Below, in pieces: positions 8,706 to 16,726 of a stretch of 37,755 nucleotides of DNA. The position numbers were made by a program, and so were the translations under genes. Source of the DNA: a virus; IMG/VR virus record IMGVR_UViG_3300025117_000152, positions 1 to 37,755 of that record; one strand, given 5' to 3'. Position 1 is the stretch's first letter; each line of letters begins with the position of its first letter. The notes beneath the pieces are model-generated. The model was not told the DNA's origin and did not search any database. It worked only from the letters and a program-made list of their open reading frames with translations.

Positions 8706-10753
8706 GCTGAATTCCTCTGTTGTGCCATAAATTCGGCGATTGATTCTGCGACCAGCTCTCGTATCTGGTTACGGTCTATAGGGGGCTGCTGCGCGGACTC
8801 TTGCTGCGCCACACCCATTTCTGCCTGTCGTATGCGCGCCTGCGCTTCTACCGTCTTGGCCTTGGCCATCGCCATGTTCGCCTCGGCGCCAGCCATGTCA
8901 GCCTCTACCTGCGCCATTGCCACCTCTTGTTCAGGTGTCGGCGGCGGCGGTGGTGGGGGTTCGGGCGGTTCCTCGTCGTCTTCCAGTTCAATGAACCCTG
9001 GCGGCAAGGCTTTGCGCAGACGCTCGGCAAACTCATCGGCGCCTGGCCAGTCCATGTTCTTGGCAATCAGATCACCGGTAAGTTGTGCAGCACCCGGAAC
9101 AACCTTGGCGAACTCCATCATCGAGTCGGCGGCTTCCAGGCGTTGCGTGGCATAAGTCGGTCCTGTCTGTACGACCACATCGAACTTGCCGGCCGACAGA
9201 TCATTAACAATGATTTCCTCGCCGGTCTGCTGGTCGATCCAGACTTGGTTGATTTCAACGAAGTCCTCGGTGTCATCCGCCCACCGAAGTCTTAACACCC
9301 GGTTGGTGTCGTAGATAAACGGCATCCAGTCAACTAATATCCGGCCGGCAAAACCGATAGCCATTGATAAGTTATCGAGATAGGCAAAGGTGCCGGCATC
9401 CGCTTCCTGCTGTCTTGCACGGATAGCGACGCCCGATGTTTCGTTGGAGCGATTGCCTAATGAGGCGTCATAGATCCCGGCCGTCGCCTTGATGTCCTCG
9501 CCTGCGGATGCGGACTGCTGTGCCATGCCCGTAGGAACCTGCGGCGGCAGCTCGCGCCGTGGTGGATTCGGATTTTTGCGGTCGTCGTAGGGCAGAAAAC
9601 CGTGATTCTTGGAGTTGGCTGTTTGCCAGATGCCCTCAAGCCCCTCGACCTGGGATAAACCGGCGACGTAAGGCGCCTTCGGCGCCAGCGCAATCGTTTC
9701 AATCTCGGCGCTGCGGTGGTAGTTGTAGGCGCGCTGCGCATCCTTGGAATTGCGAATAATGGAGCGATACACCACCTTGCCGTTAATGAACAATTCCTTG
9801 CCGGGAACGAACACCACCGGGATATACTTGGTCTTCAGTTCAATCGGACCTTCCAGGGTTTCAAGCCCGGAGATCAGCCGCCATTCCACCTTAAAGGTAT
9901 CGACCGTGCGCTTGGCCACAGCCGTAATCCCTTTGGCCTGCATTTCATCGGCCAGCTTGGCGAACTTATCCCCGGCGATTACCTGACCATCGGAGAGCTG
10001 CACAATCTCGCGCTTGACCGGCACGCGCCGGAAATACTCAGATACCCGTACATCGTCGCCGGCAAACCAACTTGCGTACAGATCGCCCTCGGCCGCGCCA
10101 CTGAACGTGGAACTGGCTTTGCCGGGATACTTGCGTTCAAAATCCCGCTTGCGCATCGTGTCAGTAAGGAAAAAGAAATTGCGGTCACTGCGATCCATTT
10201 CCTTCGCGTATGGATCGTCATAAGCACTGAACGGATTACGAATGCGCTTTATGCGCAGATCCTGATCGAAAACCTCGTCGTCTGGGAACTCATTAGTAAT
10301 ACGGAAATAGCCGCTGCCCGTCGCGGCCGCGTGTTCGGATGCCGTGTCGTAGGCTTGGCTGGCGCGGGATAGATATTCAATATTGCGGATCAGCCCCTCG
10401 TACACGTCCGATAGCTCATAGTCCTGTGTCCCGGCGAGGTTCTTCACCTTCGGCGCCTTGCGCTGACCTTCAACGGGTCGGACCTTGATCGACGGACGCA
10501 TCTTGCGCTGATCGCCCACCACCCGATCCACAAACTGATTCAACCGGCTGAAGGTCAAACAGGGGCGGCCTTCTTCTTCGCGCTCGGCCTTGATCTTCTC
10601 GGGCCATTGCTGGCCATCGAGGAACTGTAGATCGTCATAGGCTCTTGCGCGGTTCTCAGTATCGGCCGCTGACGATATATCGAACTCAATCAGCGCCTGC
10701 TTGATGACCTCCGCTTCATCCTCGGCAGAGTCGGCTTTCTTCTTCTTGTCCAT
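8702..10753 (-). CDS. Portal protein, P22 gp1-like
   Basis: 683 residues, close to P22 portal (725). The N-terminal region has YDDLQFLDGQQWPEKIK and RPCLTFSRLNQFVDRVVGDQ, typical of P22-type portals; a helical barrel-like C-terminus includes a proline run (EPPPPPPPTPEQE, about 605-620) and a Gln/Ala-rich tail. Twelve copies form the channel through which DNA enters and leaves the capsid. TerL lies upstream with two small genes between. The start at 10753 overlaps the previous stop by 1 nt. Confidence 0.9.
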   Translation of the reverse strand: MDKKKKADSAEDEAEVIKQALIEFDISSAADTENRARAYDDLQFLDGQQWPEKIKAEREEEGRPCLTFSRLNQFVDRVVGDQRKMRPSIKVRPVEGQRKAPKVKNLAGTQDYELSDVYEGLIRNIEYLSRASQAYDTASEHAAATGSGYFRITNEFPDDEVFDQDLRIKRIRNPFSAYDDPYAKEMDRSDRNFFFLTDTMRKRDFERKYPGKASSTFSGAAEGDLYASWFAGDDVRVSEYFRRVPVKREIVQLSDGQVIAGDKFAKLADEMQAKGITAVAKRTVDTFKVEWRLISGLETLEGPIELKTKYIPVVFVPGKELFINGKVVYRSIIRNSKDAQRAYNYHRSAEIETIALAPKAPYVAGLSQVEGLEGIWQTANSKNHGFLPYDDRKNPNPPRRELPPQVPTGMAQQSASAGEDIKATAGIYDASLGNRSNETSGVAIRARQQEADAGTFAYLDNLSMAIGFAGRILVDWMPFIYDTNRVLRLRWADDTEDFVEINQVWIDQQTGEEIIVNDLSAGKFDVVVQTGPTYATQRLEAADSMMEFAKVVPGAAQLTGDLIAKNMDWPGADEFAERLRKALPPGFIELEDDEEPPEPPPPPPPTPEQEVAMAQVEADMAGAEANMAMAKAKTVEAQARIRQAEMGVAQQESAQQPPIDRNQIRELVAESIAEFMAQQRNSA

Positions 10754-11031
10754 CAGTGAATGGCGGCCTTCACGGTCATGCTGCCGACGCGGAACTCATT
10801 CTGAGCGATGAATGACGCGGGATTACCCTCGGCAATGACGTTACGCAGGACGCGGGCGAAGTCTTGCTTGCCGGCCTCTGCATTGCGGGTCGCTAGTTCG
10901 GCCAGCAACTGACGCGGCTCGTCGCCGGTCAGCGTCACCTCTTGGGACTCAGCCGGCACACCCTTAGCCTCAAACTCATCGGACGCGGCCACCAGCCAGT
11001 CGCAGATACTCATGTCCTCGTCGTGGCTCAT
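10753..11031 (-). CDS. Conserved small protein between TerL and portal
   Basis: About 92 residues, acidic N-terminus (MSHDEDMSICDWL), helical middle and a beta-like end. The ATG at 11031 gives an ATGA overlap with the upstream stop; an in-frame ATG at 11037 is the alternative. Family not recognised, no membrane segment. It is coupled to the portal gene through a TGATG junction. Confidence 0.55.
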   Translation of the reverse strand: MSHDEDMSICDWLVAASDEFEAKGVPAESQEVTLTGDEPRQLLAELATRNAEAGKQDFARVLRNVIAEGNPASFIAQNEFRVGSMTVKAAIH

Positions 11032-11264
11032 ATACATAACCTCTGCTGTAATTCGGGGGTCGATACCACGCTGATGTCCGTGTAGACCGGGATGCCGTTA
11101 CTCGGGATCTCACGCAAGCGCATCACCAAGGCGTTCAGTTCTTCGTCTGAACACTCATAGGCATCGCGTTTAATCGGGTAGCCGTAACAATCGCCGCGTT
11201 CGGTGCGGCGCACTTCGTATAATCCGGTCGGCAGGCGCTCGATACGGATACGGCAGGAACTCAT
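11028..11264 (-). CDS. Small hypothetical protein in the packaging region
   Basis: 78 residues with a mixed alpha/beta look (MSSCRIRIERLPTGLYEVRR, then CSDEELNALVMRLREI). Function is not recognised. It follows TerL after a 64-nt gap and overlaps the next gene by 4 nt, so it is probably translated with it. Confidence 0.55.
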   Translation of the reverse strand: MSSCRIRIERLPTGLYEVRRTERGDCYGYPIKRDAYECSDEELNALVMRLREIPSNGIPVYTDISVVSTPELQQRLCI

Positions 11265-11328
11265 ATTTCAAGCTCTAGTGGGAAAATGCTCGTATCGGCT
11301 CGGCGAGCAAATCCAAGAAAGTGGGAAA

Positions 11329-12618
11329 TCACCCCCCCATCCAGGACGCGCCGCTAGTGCCGGCTTTGATCTTCGGGGTGGTGGCGATTTGCTTAACTGC
11401 CGCGTCGTTGTTTAGCTGATCGGCAACGATAGAGAGATAACGGAACATATCGGCACCATGCGAAAACTCGTCATGTACCGGCGCCCCCGGCTCATTGGTT
11501 TGCTGATTAACCGACCGACGATACCGCTTAAGGCAGTTAATTAGTCTCGCGCCCTTGGTCTTGTCGATGTAGCAGCGCGGCAACGCCATGCGGGCGGCCT
11601 TAATGCCATTCTCCAGGCCGATGTCTGGCACTATCTCAACCCGGCGCCCGAAGTCGGCGAGTATCTGTTGTGCGCTCATGCCCGTCTTGAAGTCGGCGTG
11701 CTTGCCGTCATGGGGAAGATAATCCGTACCCCAATTCATATTCATTTTTTGCAGTTCGGCCACATACCAGTCCAGCGTTCGATGACTGTCTTCGATGTAG
11801 CCAACTATCCGTATCTCAGACCGCAGCTTCTGAACCAGGCCGATGACCATCGAATCATTCCAGCCAAGATCCCAAATAGTGTGAACCTTGAGTTTCGGGT
11901 CATACGGGACATTGCAGAATCGACTGTCGCGTATCGCCGCATCAACCTCGGCGGCGTATATGGCGCCCTGAATCGTCGTCCTACAGCGCCCTTCCCATAC
12001 ATTCGCGTACTCGTCGGCCGGCATAGTGCGCTCGGCGTGGATGCGCTCTTGCTCCAGCACGGACGGGAACCAGGGGTTATCGATGTAGTTGACCATCGCC
12101 GATACAACAGACTCAGGCGGCTCGACCACGAAGCGGATATAGGTGTCGTCGGTATCCAGATCAGGATTGAAACTTACCCATATCTCGGAATTCTCAGCGC
12201 GTATTGTCGGGATCAGGATGCCCCAAGATCGCTTGCTGACCGTCTGAGCTTCCTCAACCCAGCAAATATCGGCACCCTCAAACGACTTGATAGACTCGAC
12301 TGTGTGAGTACCCAAACCAGTAAAGCTAAACGTCGTACCGTTCTTCCCGCGTATCTCGGTTTCCAGCACCTCGTAGAATCCGCCCAGCCCTAACGCCTGA
12401 ACCTGATCGCTCAACAGTGTGTGAACTGACTGCTTGATGGACTTCTGGACCTCGCGGGCACAGATGATGCGTAACTTTTGCTGCGCACCCTTGGCAAGTA
12501 ACGCCCTGGCGTATGTCCAACTCTTTGCTGAGCCTCGACCACCATAGGCGACCTTGTAGCGGTGTGGCTCAAAAAGGAACGCCAGTCTGGCCGGGAACTC
12601 GATAGGCTCATCGGCCAT
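11329..12618 (-). CDS. Terminase large subunit (DNA packaging ATPase/nuclease)
   Basis: 429 residues, normal for the Terminase_3-type large subunit. Walker A is GGRGSAKS (26-33); Walker B is ICWVEE (118-123) with the catalytic Glu. The C-terminal nuclease region shows IWDLGWNDS, LPHDGKHADFKTG and HDEFSHGADMFRYL, matching the Asp/Asp metal-binding pattern. It pumps DNA through the portal and cuts concatemers. It overlaps the upstream DUF5681 gene by one base. Confidence 0.93.
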   Translation of the reverse strand: MADEPIEFPARLAFLFEPHRYKVAYGGRGSAKSWTYARALLAKGAQQKLRIICAREVQKSIKQSVHTLLSDQVQALGLGGFYEVLETEIRGKNGTTFSFTGLGTHTVESIKSFEGADICWVEEAQTVSKRSWGILIPTIRAENSEIWVSFNPDLDTDDTYIRFVVEPPESVVSAMVNYIDNPWFPSVLEQERIHAERTMPADEYANVWEGRCRTTIQGAIYAAEVDAAIRDSRFCNVPYDPKLKVHTIWDLGWNDSMVIGLVQKLRSEIRIVGYIEDSHRTLDWYVAELQKMNMNWGTDYLPHDGKHADFKTGMSAQQILADFGRRVEIVPDIGLENGIKAARMALPRCYIDKTKGARLINCLKRYRRSVNQQTNEPGAPVHDEFSHGADMFRYLSIVADQLNNDAAVKQIATTPKIKAGTSGASWMGG

Positions 12619-12956
12619 TAGACGAACTTGATGGACAGACTCAGCGGAATGCTACCGTTCTCGCCTTCGCCCCTGACGATCTGAGCAGCCTTACCCCATC
12701 CACGGTCGATGATGTACTGCGCAGCAGCCAACTTGTTACGCTCATTGTCGCCAGCCACCATAATGCTCAGGATGGTTTCGAGCGCGGCCGGCGTTTTGTC
12801 ACGGCACATCATCTCAAGCGTTTTCTGTTCTTCAGTCTTCTTCGGCCCGCCCAGCGGATTACCAGACTGCCCAGGCTTAAATGACGTTGACCGCTTGCCG
12901 CCACGGCCTGACGTTTGCTTGCCAGCAGGCAAAGCAGATTTCTTCTTCGTTGCCAT
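12618..12956 (-). CDS. DUF5681-type protein, candidate small terminase
   Basis: 112 residues with a basic Lys/Arg N-terminus, then FKPGQSGNPLGGPKK, the DUF5681 signature, and a helical region LAAAQYIIDRGWGKAAQIV. Proteins of this type commonly sit directly before phage large terminases and may be the DNA-recognition subunit. No other small-terminase candidate lies nearby. The stop overlaps the TerL start. Confidence 0.7.
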   Translation of the reverse strand: MATKKKSALPAGKQTSGRGGKRSTSFKPGQSGNPLGGPKKTEEQKTLEMMCRDKTPAALETILSIMVAGDNERNKLAAAQYIIDRGWGKAAQIVRGEGENGSIPLSLSIKFV

Positions 12957-12996
12957 ATCGGCTCTCGGCCCAACTCTGGCCTACCTCTTGAGAATT

Positions 12997-13016
12997 AAAA
13001 AAGGCGCCGAAGCGCC
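12997..13016 (-). terminator. Intrinsic terminator between GIY-YIG gene and terminase genes
   Basis: On the minus strand GGCGC-TTCG-GCGCC is followed by six T: a stable tetraloop hairpin with a U-run. It lies upstream of the terminase operon, so leftward transcription from the right would have to read through it. Confidence 0.8.
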
Positions 13017-13161
13017 AAGGGTAGCGGCGGAGGATGCCGCCCAGGTGTTCAGGTGCCGGCCAGTGACGGTGCTGCCACCTACCCGTAGTTTCGCGGCGAT
13101 GCGCGTCTATGGTCCTGGCCGGCAAGGCTTAATAAGTGCCCGTTTAGTGGCCGGGCCACAG

Positions 13162-13788
13162 CTACATCATTTCTTTCGGTCTAACCGGGATATCTAGATT
13201 CACGAGAATCCCACGACGGCCTTTTTCGTATTTTGTGCCGAAGAAGTAAATAAGTTTTGATTCTAATTCAAGAGCTTGGGACTCAGTAAGCCCGTCCTTA
13301 ACTATAGAAACGATATCATTTGGGCTATGCTTATCGATTAAGCCCCTGAGTATCGCTCCATGTCCCTGATTCCTTTTCAGGTCAAAGGCTCTGTCTCCAG
13401 TGCCTTTGCCAACATAAAATGGATACCCGTCCGTCCTAATAACCGCTTTTTCACTTACGTACCTAATTGATTTTCCACTAGGTTCATAATGAACATAGAC
13501 ATAGTACTTAGGCTCAGTATCACCGGAGAATAAATGCGACCAATCTTGATCAAGCAAGATCGTTAGGTATCTCAGCCAGTGCCGATTAAATGAGTGGTGA
13601 GGCTTTGGTAAACACCTGTATTTTTTGGAGAACTCGCCAACCAACTCATTATATTGATCTCTTTGAACGCTTCTTTCTCTGCGTCTATTCCTTAATTCGT
13701 CGTCCACTGCAACCCGAATACTTTTCAGCACCGGATCTGGCAACTTGGTCAGGTCGGCATTAAACAGCGAACTATATGCATTTTGCAT
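13162..13788 (-). CDS. GIY-YIG nuclease domain protein
   Basis: 208 residues. The C-terminal half has YYVYVHYEPSG, then GYPFYVGKGTGDRAFDL, and ESQALELESKLIYFFG: the GIY-YIG core with the catalytic Arg (in GDR) and metal-binding Glu region. The N-terminal half is helical and basic and may bind DNA. It is flanked by terminators on both sides, like an inserted free-standing unit. A homing-type nuclease is the simplest reading, since such genes often sit near terminase genes. Confidence 0.7.
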   Translation of the reverse strand: MQNAYSSLFNADLTKLPDPVLKSIRVAVDDELRNRRRERSVQRDQYNELVGEFSKKYRCLPKPHHSFNRHWLRYLTILLDQDWSHLFSGDTEPKYYVYVHYEPSGKSIRYVSEKAVIRTDGYPFYVGKGTGDRAFDLKRNQGHGAILRGLIDKHSPNDIVSIVKDGLTESQALELESKLIYFFGTKYEKGRRGILVNLDIPVRPKEMM

Positions 13789-13841
13789 TGAGTATTATCT
13801 CCTCCGAGCTGTCAGTATTTGAGGCTGAGAATGCCATAACG

Positions 13842-13867
13842 AAAAAACCCACCTCTAGGGCGGGTTC
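13842..13867 (-). terminator. Intrinsic terminator downstream of the tRNA (second of two)
   Basis: Minus strand: ACCCGCC-CTAGA-GGTGGGT followed by T residues. It is the distal member of a tandem pair just after the tRNA and before the GIY-YIG gene. Confidence 0.7.
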
Positions 13868-13873
13868 GGACAT

Positions 13874-13898
13874 AAAAAAAGCCCGCCAATCGGCGAGC
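13874..13898 (-). terminator. Intrinsic terminator downstream of the tRNA (first of two)
   Basis: Minus strand: GCTCGCC-GATT-GGCGGGC followed by seven T. It lies 12 nt past the encoded CCA end of the tRNA, so it can end the tRNA transcript. Confidence 0.8.
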
Positions 13899-13909
13899 TT
13901 CTTTACTTC

Positions 13910-13983
13910 TGGCGATCTAGGCCGGTTTCGATCCGGCTACCTGCACCGTGAGGGCACTGCTCTCCCGATTGAGCTACTAGATC
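13910..13983 (-). tRNA. tRNA-like gene with shortened anticodon arm (Glu- or Val-like)
   Basis: Cloverleaf on the minus strand: acceptor GATCTAG/CTAGATC (7 perfect pairs), D-arm GCTCAATCGGGAGAGC, T-arm GCCGG-ATCGAAA-CCGGC, discriminator G and an encoded CCA. Without CCA it is 71 nt. The normal variable loop AGGTA fits only if the anticodon stem is GTGCC/GGTGC (two G-U pairs), leaving a 5-nt loop CTCAC instead of 7. A 7-nt loop with anticodon CAC (Val) is possible but leaves a three-pair stem. Identity is therefore undecided; it could be degenerate. Confidence 0.75.
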
Positions 13984-14055
13984 TGAATTGATGGCGCTGA
14001 TTGGGGGCTTCCCACTTAAGGGCCTGAAGAAGTCGGCGCGCAGCGCCTGGACCTA

Positions 14056-14580
14056 TCAAGCCGGTGGATGAGTCTCGACTGGATTTATTAAATACCTTAC
14101 TTCTGGCTGAAATTCGTGATGCCCGACCTTGGCCTTGGAATAGGCGAGGTAGGCTGTTTCGGCGGTATCGAATAATCCAAGGTAGCGATTTTTGCTGTTA
14201 ACTTTGATGGTAGCCATGAATTTCCCAGCCGCCTTATGGTAACTAACGCCAGGAAACCCAGTTTTGTTATTTGAATTCAATCCCCGGTTTTGCATGTTTT
14301 CAGATTTCGTGGCGTGCCTGATATTTTTCCAACGGTTATTAGCTACATCGCCGTCGCGGTGGTCTACATCATGCGGCGGAAATTCGCCTGTTATCCAAAG
14401 GAATGCGAGTCGGTGAGATCTATATGACTTACCGTCAATCTTGATGCAGGTGTAGCCAGAATGGTGTAGGTTACCAGCCTCTGTGTTAACCATTGCTCTC
14501 CCACGAGAGATCCGCCAAGTGAAAACACCGGTATCTGGCTCGTAATTCAACAATTCTTTTAATCTTTCTTTGGTAAGCAT
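14056..14580 (-). CDS. HNH endonuclease with AP2 DNA-binding domain (copy 1)
   Basis: 174 residues from the ATG at 14580, chosen because GGAG lies 6 nt upstream; the longer ORF would run through a terminator. Residues 1-60 carry LLNYEPDTGVFTWRISRG, then the HNH core HRLAFLWITGEFPPHDVDHR and GDVANNRWKNIRH. The C-terminus NKTGFPGVSYHKAAGKF to YLGLFDTAETAYLAYSKAK is an AP2-type DNA-binding fold. This is the usual layout of phage HNH-AP2 homing endonucleases. A close paralogue lies at 32604-33122. Confidence 0.85.
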   Translation of the reverse strand: MLTKERLKELLNYEPDTGVFTWRISRGRAMVNTEAGNLHHSGYTCIKIDGKSYRSHRLAFLWITGEFPPHDVDHRDGDVANNRWKNIRHATKSENMQNRGLNSNNKTGFPGVSYHKAAGKFMATIKVNSKNRYLGLFDTAETAYLAYSKAKVGHHEFQPEVRYLINPVETHPPA

Positions 14581-14640
14581 TGCTCGCTCCGATAAGCGAT
14601 TGAATGAGCGACCTACTCCCGTATCGGCGGTTTCGGTCAT

Positions 14641-14662
14641 AAAAAAACCGCCCGAGGCGGTT
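14641..14662 (-). terminator. Intrinsic terminator upstream of the HNH-AP2 gene
   Basis: Minus strand: AACCGCC-TCG-GGCGGTT with a run of T. It sits about 160 nt downstream of a candidate leftward promoter and before the HNH gene, a layout like lambda pR' followed by tR'. Confidence 0.8.
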
Positions 14663-14816
14663 AATTGAATATGTGGCACTGGTGGTAGCGTCCCAACTGT
14701 CGGCACTATGGGCCTTTCTAGCAGCTATCCACGATTAGCGTCTTTAGGTTTACATCCGGCCGGATCAGCGCCTACCTCGCCTTTCTTCAGAGACAAAACG
14801 AGGCGTATGGATTGAC

Positions 14817-14844
14817 ATCGTACACTTGGCAGTCCATTTGTCAA
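14817..14844 (-). promoter_or_regulatory. Candidate late promoter
   Basis: Minus strand: TTGACA (14844-14839), 16-nt spacer, TACGAT (14822-14817), in the 370-nt gap between the HNH gene and the DUF1364 gene. Nothing else in the gap looks coding. The promoter faces the tRNA and the packaging genes. The perfect -35 and 4/6 -10 are read by eye; no start site is known. Confidence 0.45.
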
Positions 14845-14950
14845 GCGAAACTGATTGCTAACCCGGTTGCTATAAGTGAATGCTTATATATCAGCATTGC
14901 TTATGGTTCCACGGGGAACGTGTCGGCGGCGATTATTCTTGGGCGCCCGC

Positions 14951-15265
14951 TCACTTCACCCCCTTGATCGCTATTACCCCGGACTCGGCCATGATCCGCA
15001 GCGTGCGCGTCTGGGCGCGGCGCATGTACCAGTCTTTCTCGCCATCCTGAAAGTAATAAGGGGATCGGCCATCTATCACCGCATGACACCCCGCACAACC
15101 GTAGCCAGCGGAAAGGTCGTCACTTTTGCGCCCCATCCCGCCAGACTCATCAGGAAGGTGACAGAGTACGGTAGTCTCTGTGCCGTAGTCGCATACCCCT
15201 GGAAGGTTGAACGTGCATTGCTGGCCCCTGGCGGAGTTTCGCATGGCTTTGGATTCGATCTTCAC
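14951..15265 (-). CDS. DUF1364-type phage nuclease-like protein
   Basis: 104 residues. MRNSARGQQCTFNLPGVCDY, then VLCHLPDESGGMGRKSDD and GYGCAGCHAVIDGR match the DUF1364 pattern, which has Cys/His pairs like a treble-clef HNH nuclease. These proteins occur in nin-type regions of lambdoid phages. The start overlaps the NinB stop by 4 nt. Confidence 0.75.
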   Translation of the reverse strand: MKIESKAMRNSARGQQCTFNLPGVCDYGTETTVLCHLPDESGGMGRKSDDLSAGYGCAGCHAVIDGRSPYYFQDGEKDWYMRRAQTRTLRIMAESGVIAIKGVK

Positions 15266-15663
15266 GCAGACCGCCTGAACCGATCCGCTTCCGGCAATAT
15301 CACCCCATCATGTGCCGCTAGCCTGTAAGTCAGTTCAATCAGTTCCGAATACGGCATCTTGGTTAATTGCTCAGAATGACCATCCGGCAGTTCCCGAATC
15401 TTGCCGCCTACCTTCACTTCCTTGGTGCCGAAATACTCACGCTTCACCACGTCCTTCATTTCCGGCAACGTGTAGCCTAGCTCCATCCCGTACAGGGTTA
15501 GCAACTTGTGCCACCATCCCCGTTGTGAGTCAGTCTTAGGCTTCTTGTGCTCGACTATCTCAATATCCCAGACCTTGCTAGGGTCCAGTGTGTTGATAGC
15601 CCGTATCAGGTTGTGCTTGATCTCTGGCATACCGGGCCATAGGGTGAAAGTCCGCTTATCCAT
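15262..15663 (-). CDS. ninB: NinB-like recombination mediator
   Basis: 133 residues from the ATG at 15663, which overlaps the upstream stop by 8 nt. The pattern (WDIEIVEHKKPKTDSQRGWW, HKLLTLYGMELGYTLPEMKD, VVKREYFGTKEV) is that of lambda NinB (Orf), which binds ssDNA and SSB and helps Red recombination without RecFOR. This fits a phage that also has Bet, YqaJ and SSB genes on the other arm. Confidence 0.85.
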   Translation of the reverse strand: MDKRTFTLWPGMPEIKHNLIRAINTLDPSKVWDIEIVEHKKPKTDSQRGWWHKLLTLYGMELGYTLPEMKDVVKREYFGTKEVKVGGKIRELPDGHSEQLTKMPYSELIELTYRLAAHDGVILPEADRFRRSA

Positions 15664-15940
15664 CACCGAACACCTGCCACTCGCCACAGTTAGGACAGTA
15701 AACCCCGTCCCTCGTTGCCTGGAATAAATCATTACCGCAGTTGCAGTGCCAATGCTCGCCCTCTCGCTGTATCTGCGCCACATACCTACCGCGCTCAAGC
15801 GTGCAGGACGGGCATTCAAGCCAAATAGTTCCAACAGGCGCAACCGCTACCCACTTGTGAGAACAGGCAAGACACTTCGCAACGCCTTCAAGGTGCGGCT
15901 CGCGTTCTTCCTTTTCCTTGGCGAAGTCGATAACGCTCAT
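15656..15940 (-). CDS. Zinc-ribbon protein of the nin region
   Basis: 94 residues; ATG at 15940 gives an ATGA overlap with the upstream gene. Three Cys-pair knuckles are visible: CLACSHKW, ECPSCTLERG, and HCNCGNDLF with YCPNCGEW, enough for two zinc ribbons. Function unknown; probably nucleic-acid or protein binding. Confidence 0.7.
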   Translation of the reverse strand: MSVIDFAKEKEEREPHLEGVAKCLACSHKWVAVAPVGTIWLECPSCTLERGRYVAQIQREGEHWHCNCGNDLFQATRDGVYCPNCGEWQVFGDG

Positions 15941-16344
15941 ATCTTTCGCCACGCACACGCCACTGGATCAGCCATCACCCACAGGTGCCTCATATTCGCC
16001 ACATTCACCACGTCGGCATCGGACGGGAATATCTCTACCGCATCGCGGTCCCCATAGCCACATTCGCGCTTAAGGCGCTGTAAGTCTTCCCATGCTATGC
16101 CGTCCTGCCAGGAATCGCCTGCAAGGCTTGTGCGGCAGACCGTGAGGCGCACGATAGCGGGTGCTTGGGCTGCAAACTCCTGTACCAGAAAATCACACGA
16201 CCGCAGTACGCGAAGCTGATCGCCTGACTGGTTAGGCCACCGCTCACGCGGAACCTCTCGCAGCACTTCCGGCTGTTGCGCGTTGTCGCGCTTAAGTTGT
16301 CGGCGCTGCCATCTGGTTGTTGAAATGGTTGATTTGTCAGTCAT
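15937..16344 (-). CDS. DUF7694-type phage protein
   Basis: 135 residues; ATG at 16344, overlapping the previous stop by one base (TGATG). A basic N-terminus (RWQRRQLKRDNAQQP) is followed by SCDFLVQEFAAQAPAIVRL, DSWQDGIAWEDLQRLKRECG and DADVVNVANMRHLWVMAD, a strongly conserved pattern in nin-like regions. No function is established that I know of. Confidence 0.7.
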   Translation of the reverse strand: MTDKSTISTTRWQRRQLKRDNAQQPEVLREVPRERWPNQSGDQLRVLRSCDFLVQEFAAQAPAIVRLTVCRTSLAGDSWQDGIAWEDLQRLKRECGYGDRDAVEIFPSDADVVNVANMRHLWVMADPVACAWRKI

Positions 16345-16538
16345 CAAAACAGGTCCATCGTATCCGTATCAACGGCCAGATATTCCGCGCAGTATCCGTG
16401 CGTCCATTCTTCTGGCAAACCCAGATCATCAAGCCCCGGCCTCATGCCGTCATCGCGGATACAACAGCCGATAGTCTTCTGGCAGGCTGTGCATAACGTC
16501 TCAAGTATTTGCGATGCAGTTTTTTCAATATCGCTCAT
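16344..16538 (-). CDS. Small Cys-containing protein
   Basis: 64 residues from the ATG at 16538. LCTACQKTIGCC gives a cluster of four Cys, then a short acidic domain (PEEWTHGYCAEYLAVDTD). The ORF could extend upstream, but this start leaves a tight 2-nt gap to the preceding gene. Family not recognised. Confidence 0.5.
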   Translation of the reverse strand: MSDIEKTASQILETLCTACQKTIGCCIRDDGMRPGLDDLGLPEEWTHGYCAEYLAVDTDTMDLF

Positions 16539-16540
16539 GA

Positions 16541-16726
16541 TTAATTTCCCCCGCCGTGCATAAACTCCAACAAATCGAAACACCGCTTATGAACCTGCTT
16601 TGCCTCGACTATCCCGTCATGCTCTGTTCCGGGTATAGGGACCAGCACGGTTTCGCAGGCTTTCGCCGTTTTACAGACCGGGCATGTTTCGCCGTGACTG
16701 CTGTTGAATCGCTCGAAAACTCTCAT
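16541..16726 (-). CDS. Small zinc-knuckle protein
   Basis: 61 residues with CPVCKTAKAC and a later VHKRCFDLLEF, consistent with one zinc site. ATGA overlap with the upstream gene. Similar short Cys proteins fill nin regions of lambdoid phages. Function unknown. Confidence 0.5.
   Translation of the reverse strand: MRVFERFNSSHGETCPVCKTAKACETVLVPIPGTEHDGIVEAKQVHKRCFDLLEFMHGGGN

Noticed and set aside
8547-9295. Long rightward ORFs opposite the portal gene (202 and 164 codons)
   Set aside because: They are antisense shadows of the portal gene; their composition (runs of Ser, Gly, Arg) mirrors its proline-rich and Ala-rich codons, and no ribosome site is present.
14581-14706. Upstream extension of the HNH-AP2 ORF to 14706
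   Set aside because: It would translate an intrinsic terminator; the ATG at 14580 has a good ribosome site and matches the length of the paralogue.
14812-14840. Rightward promoter at TTGACA 14812-14817
   Set aside because: No acceptable -10 at the right spacing and no rightward gene follows; the leftward reading is better.
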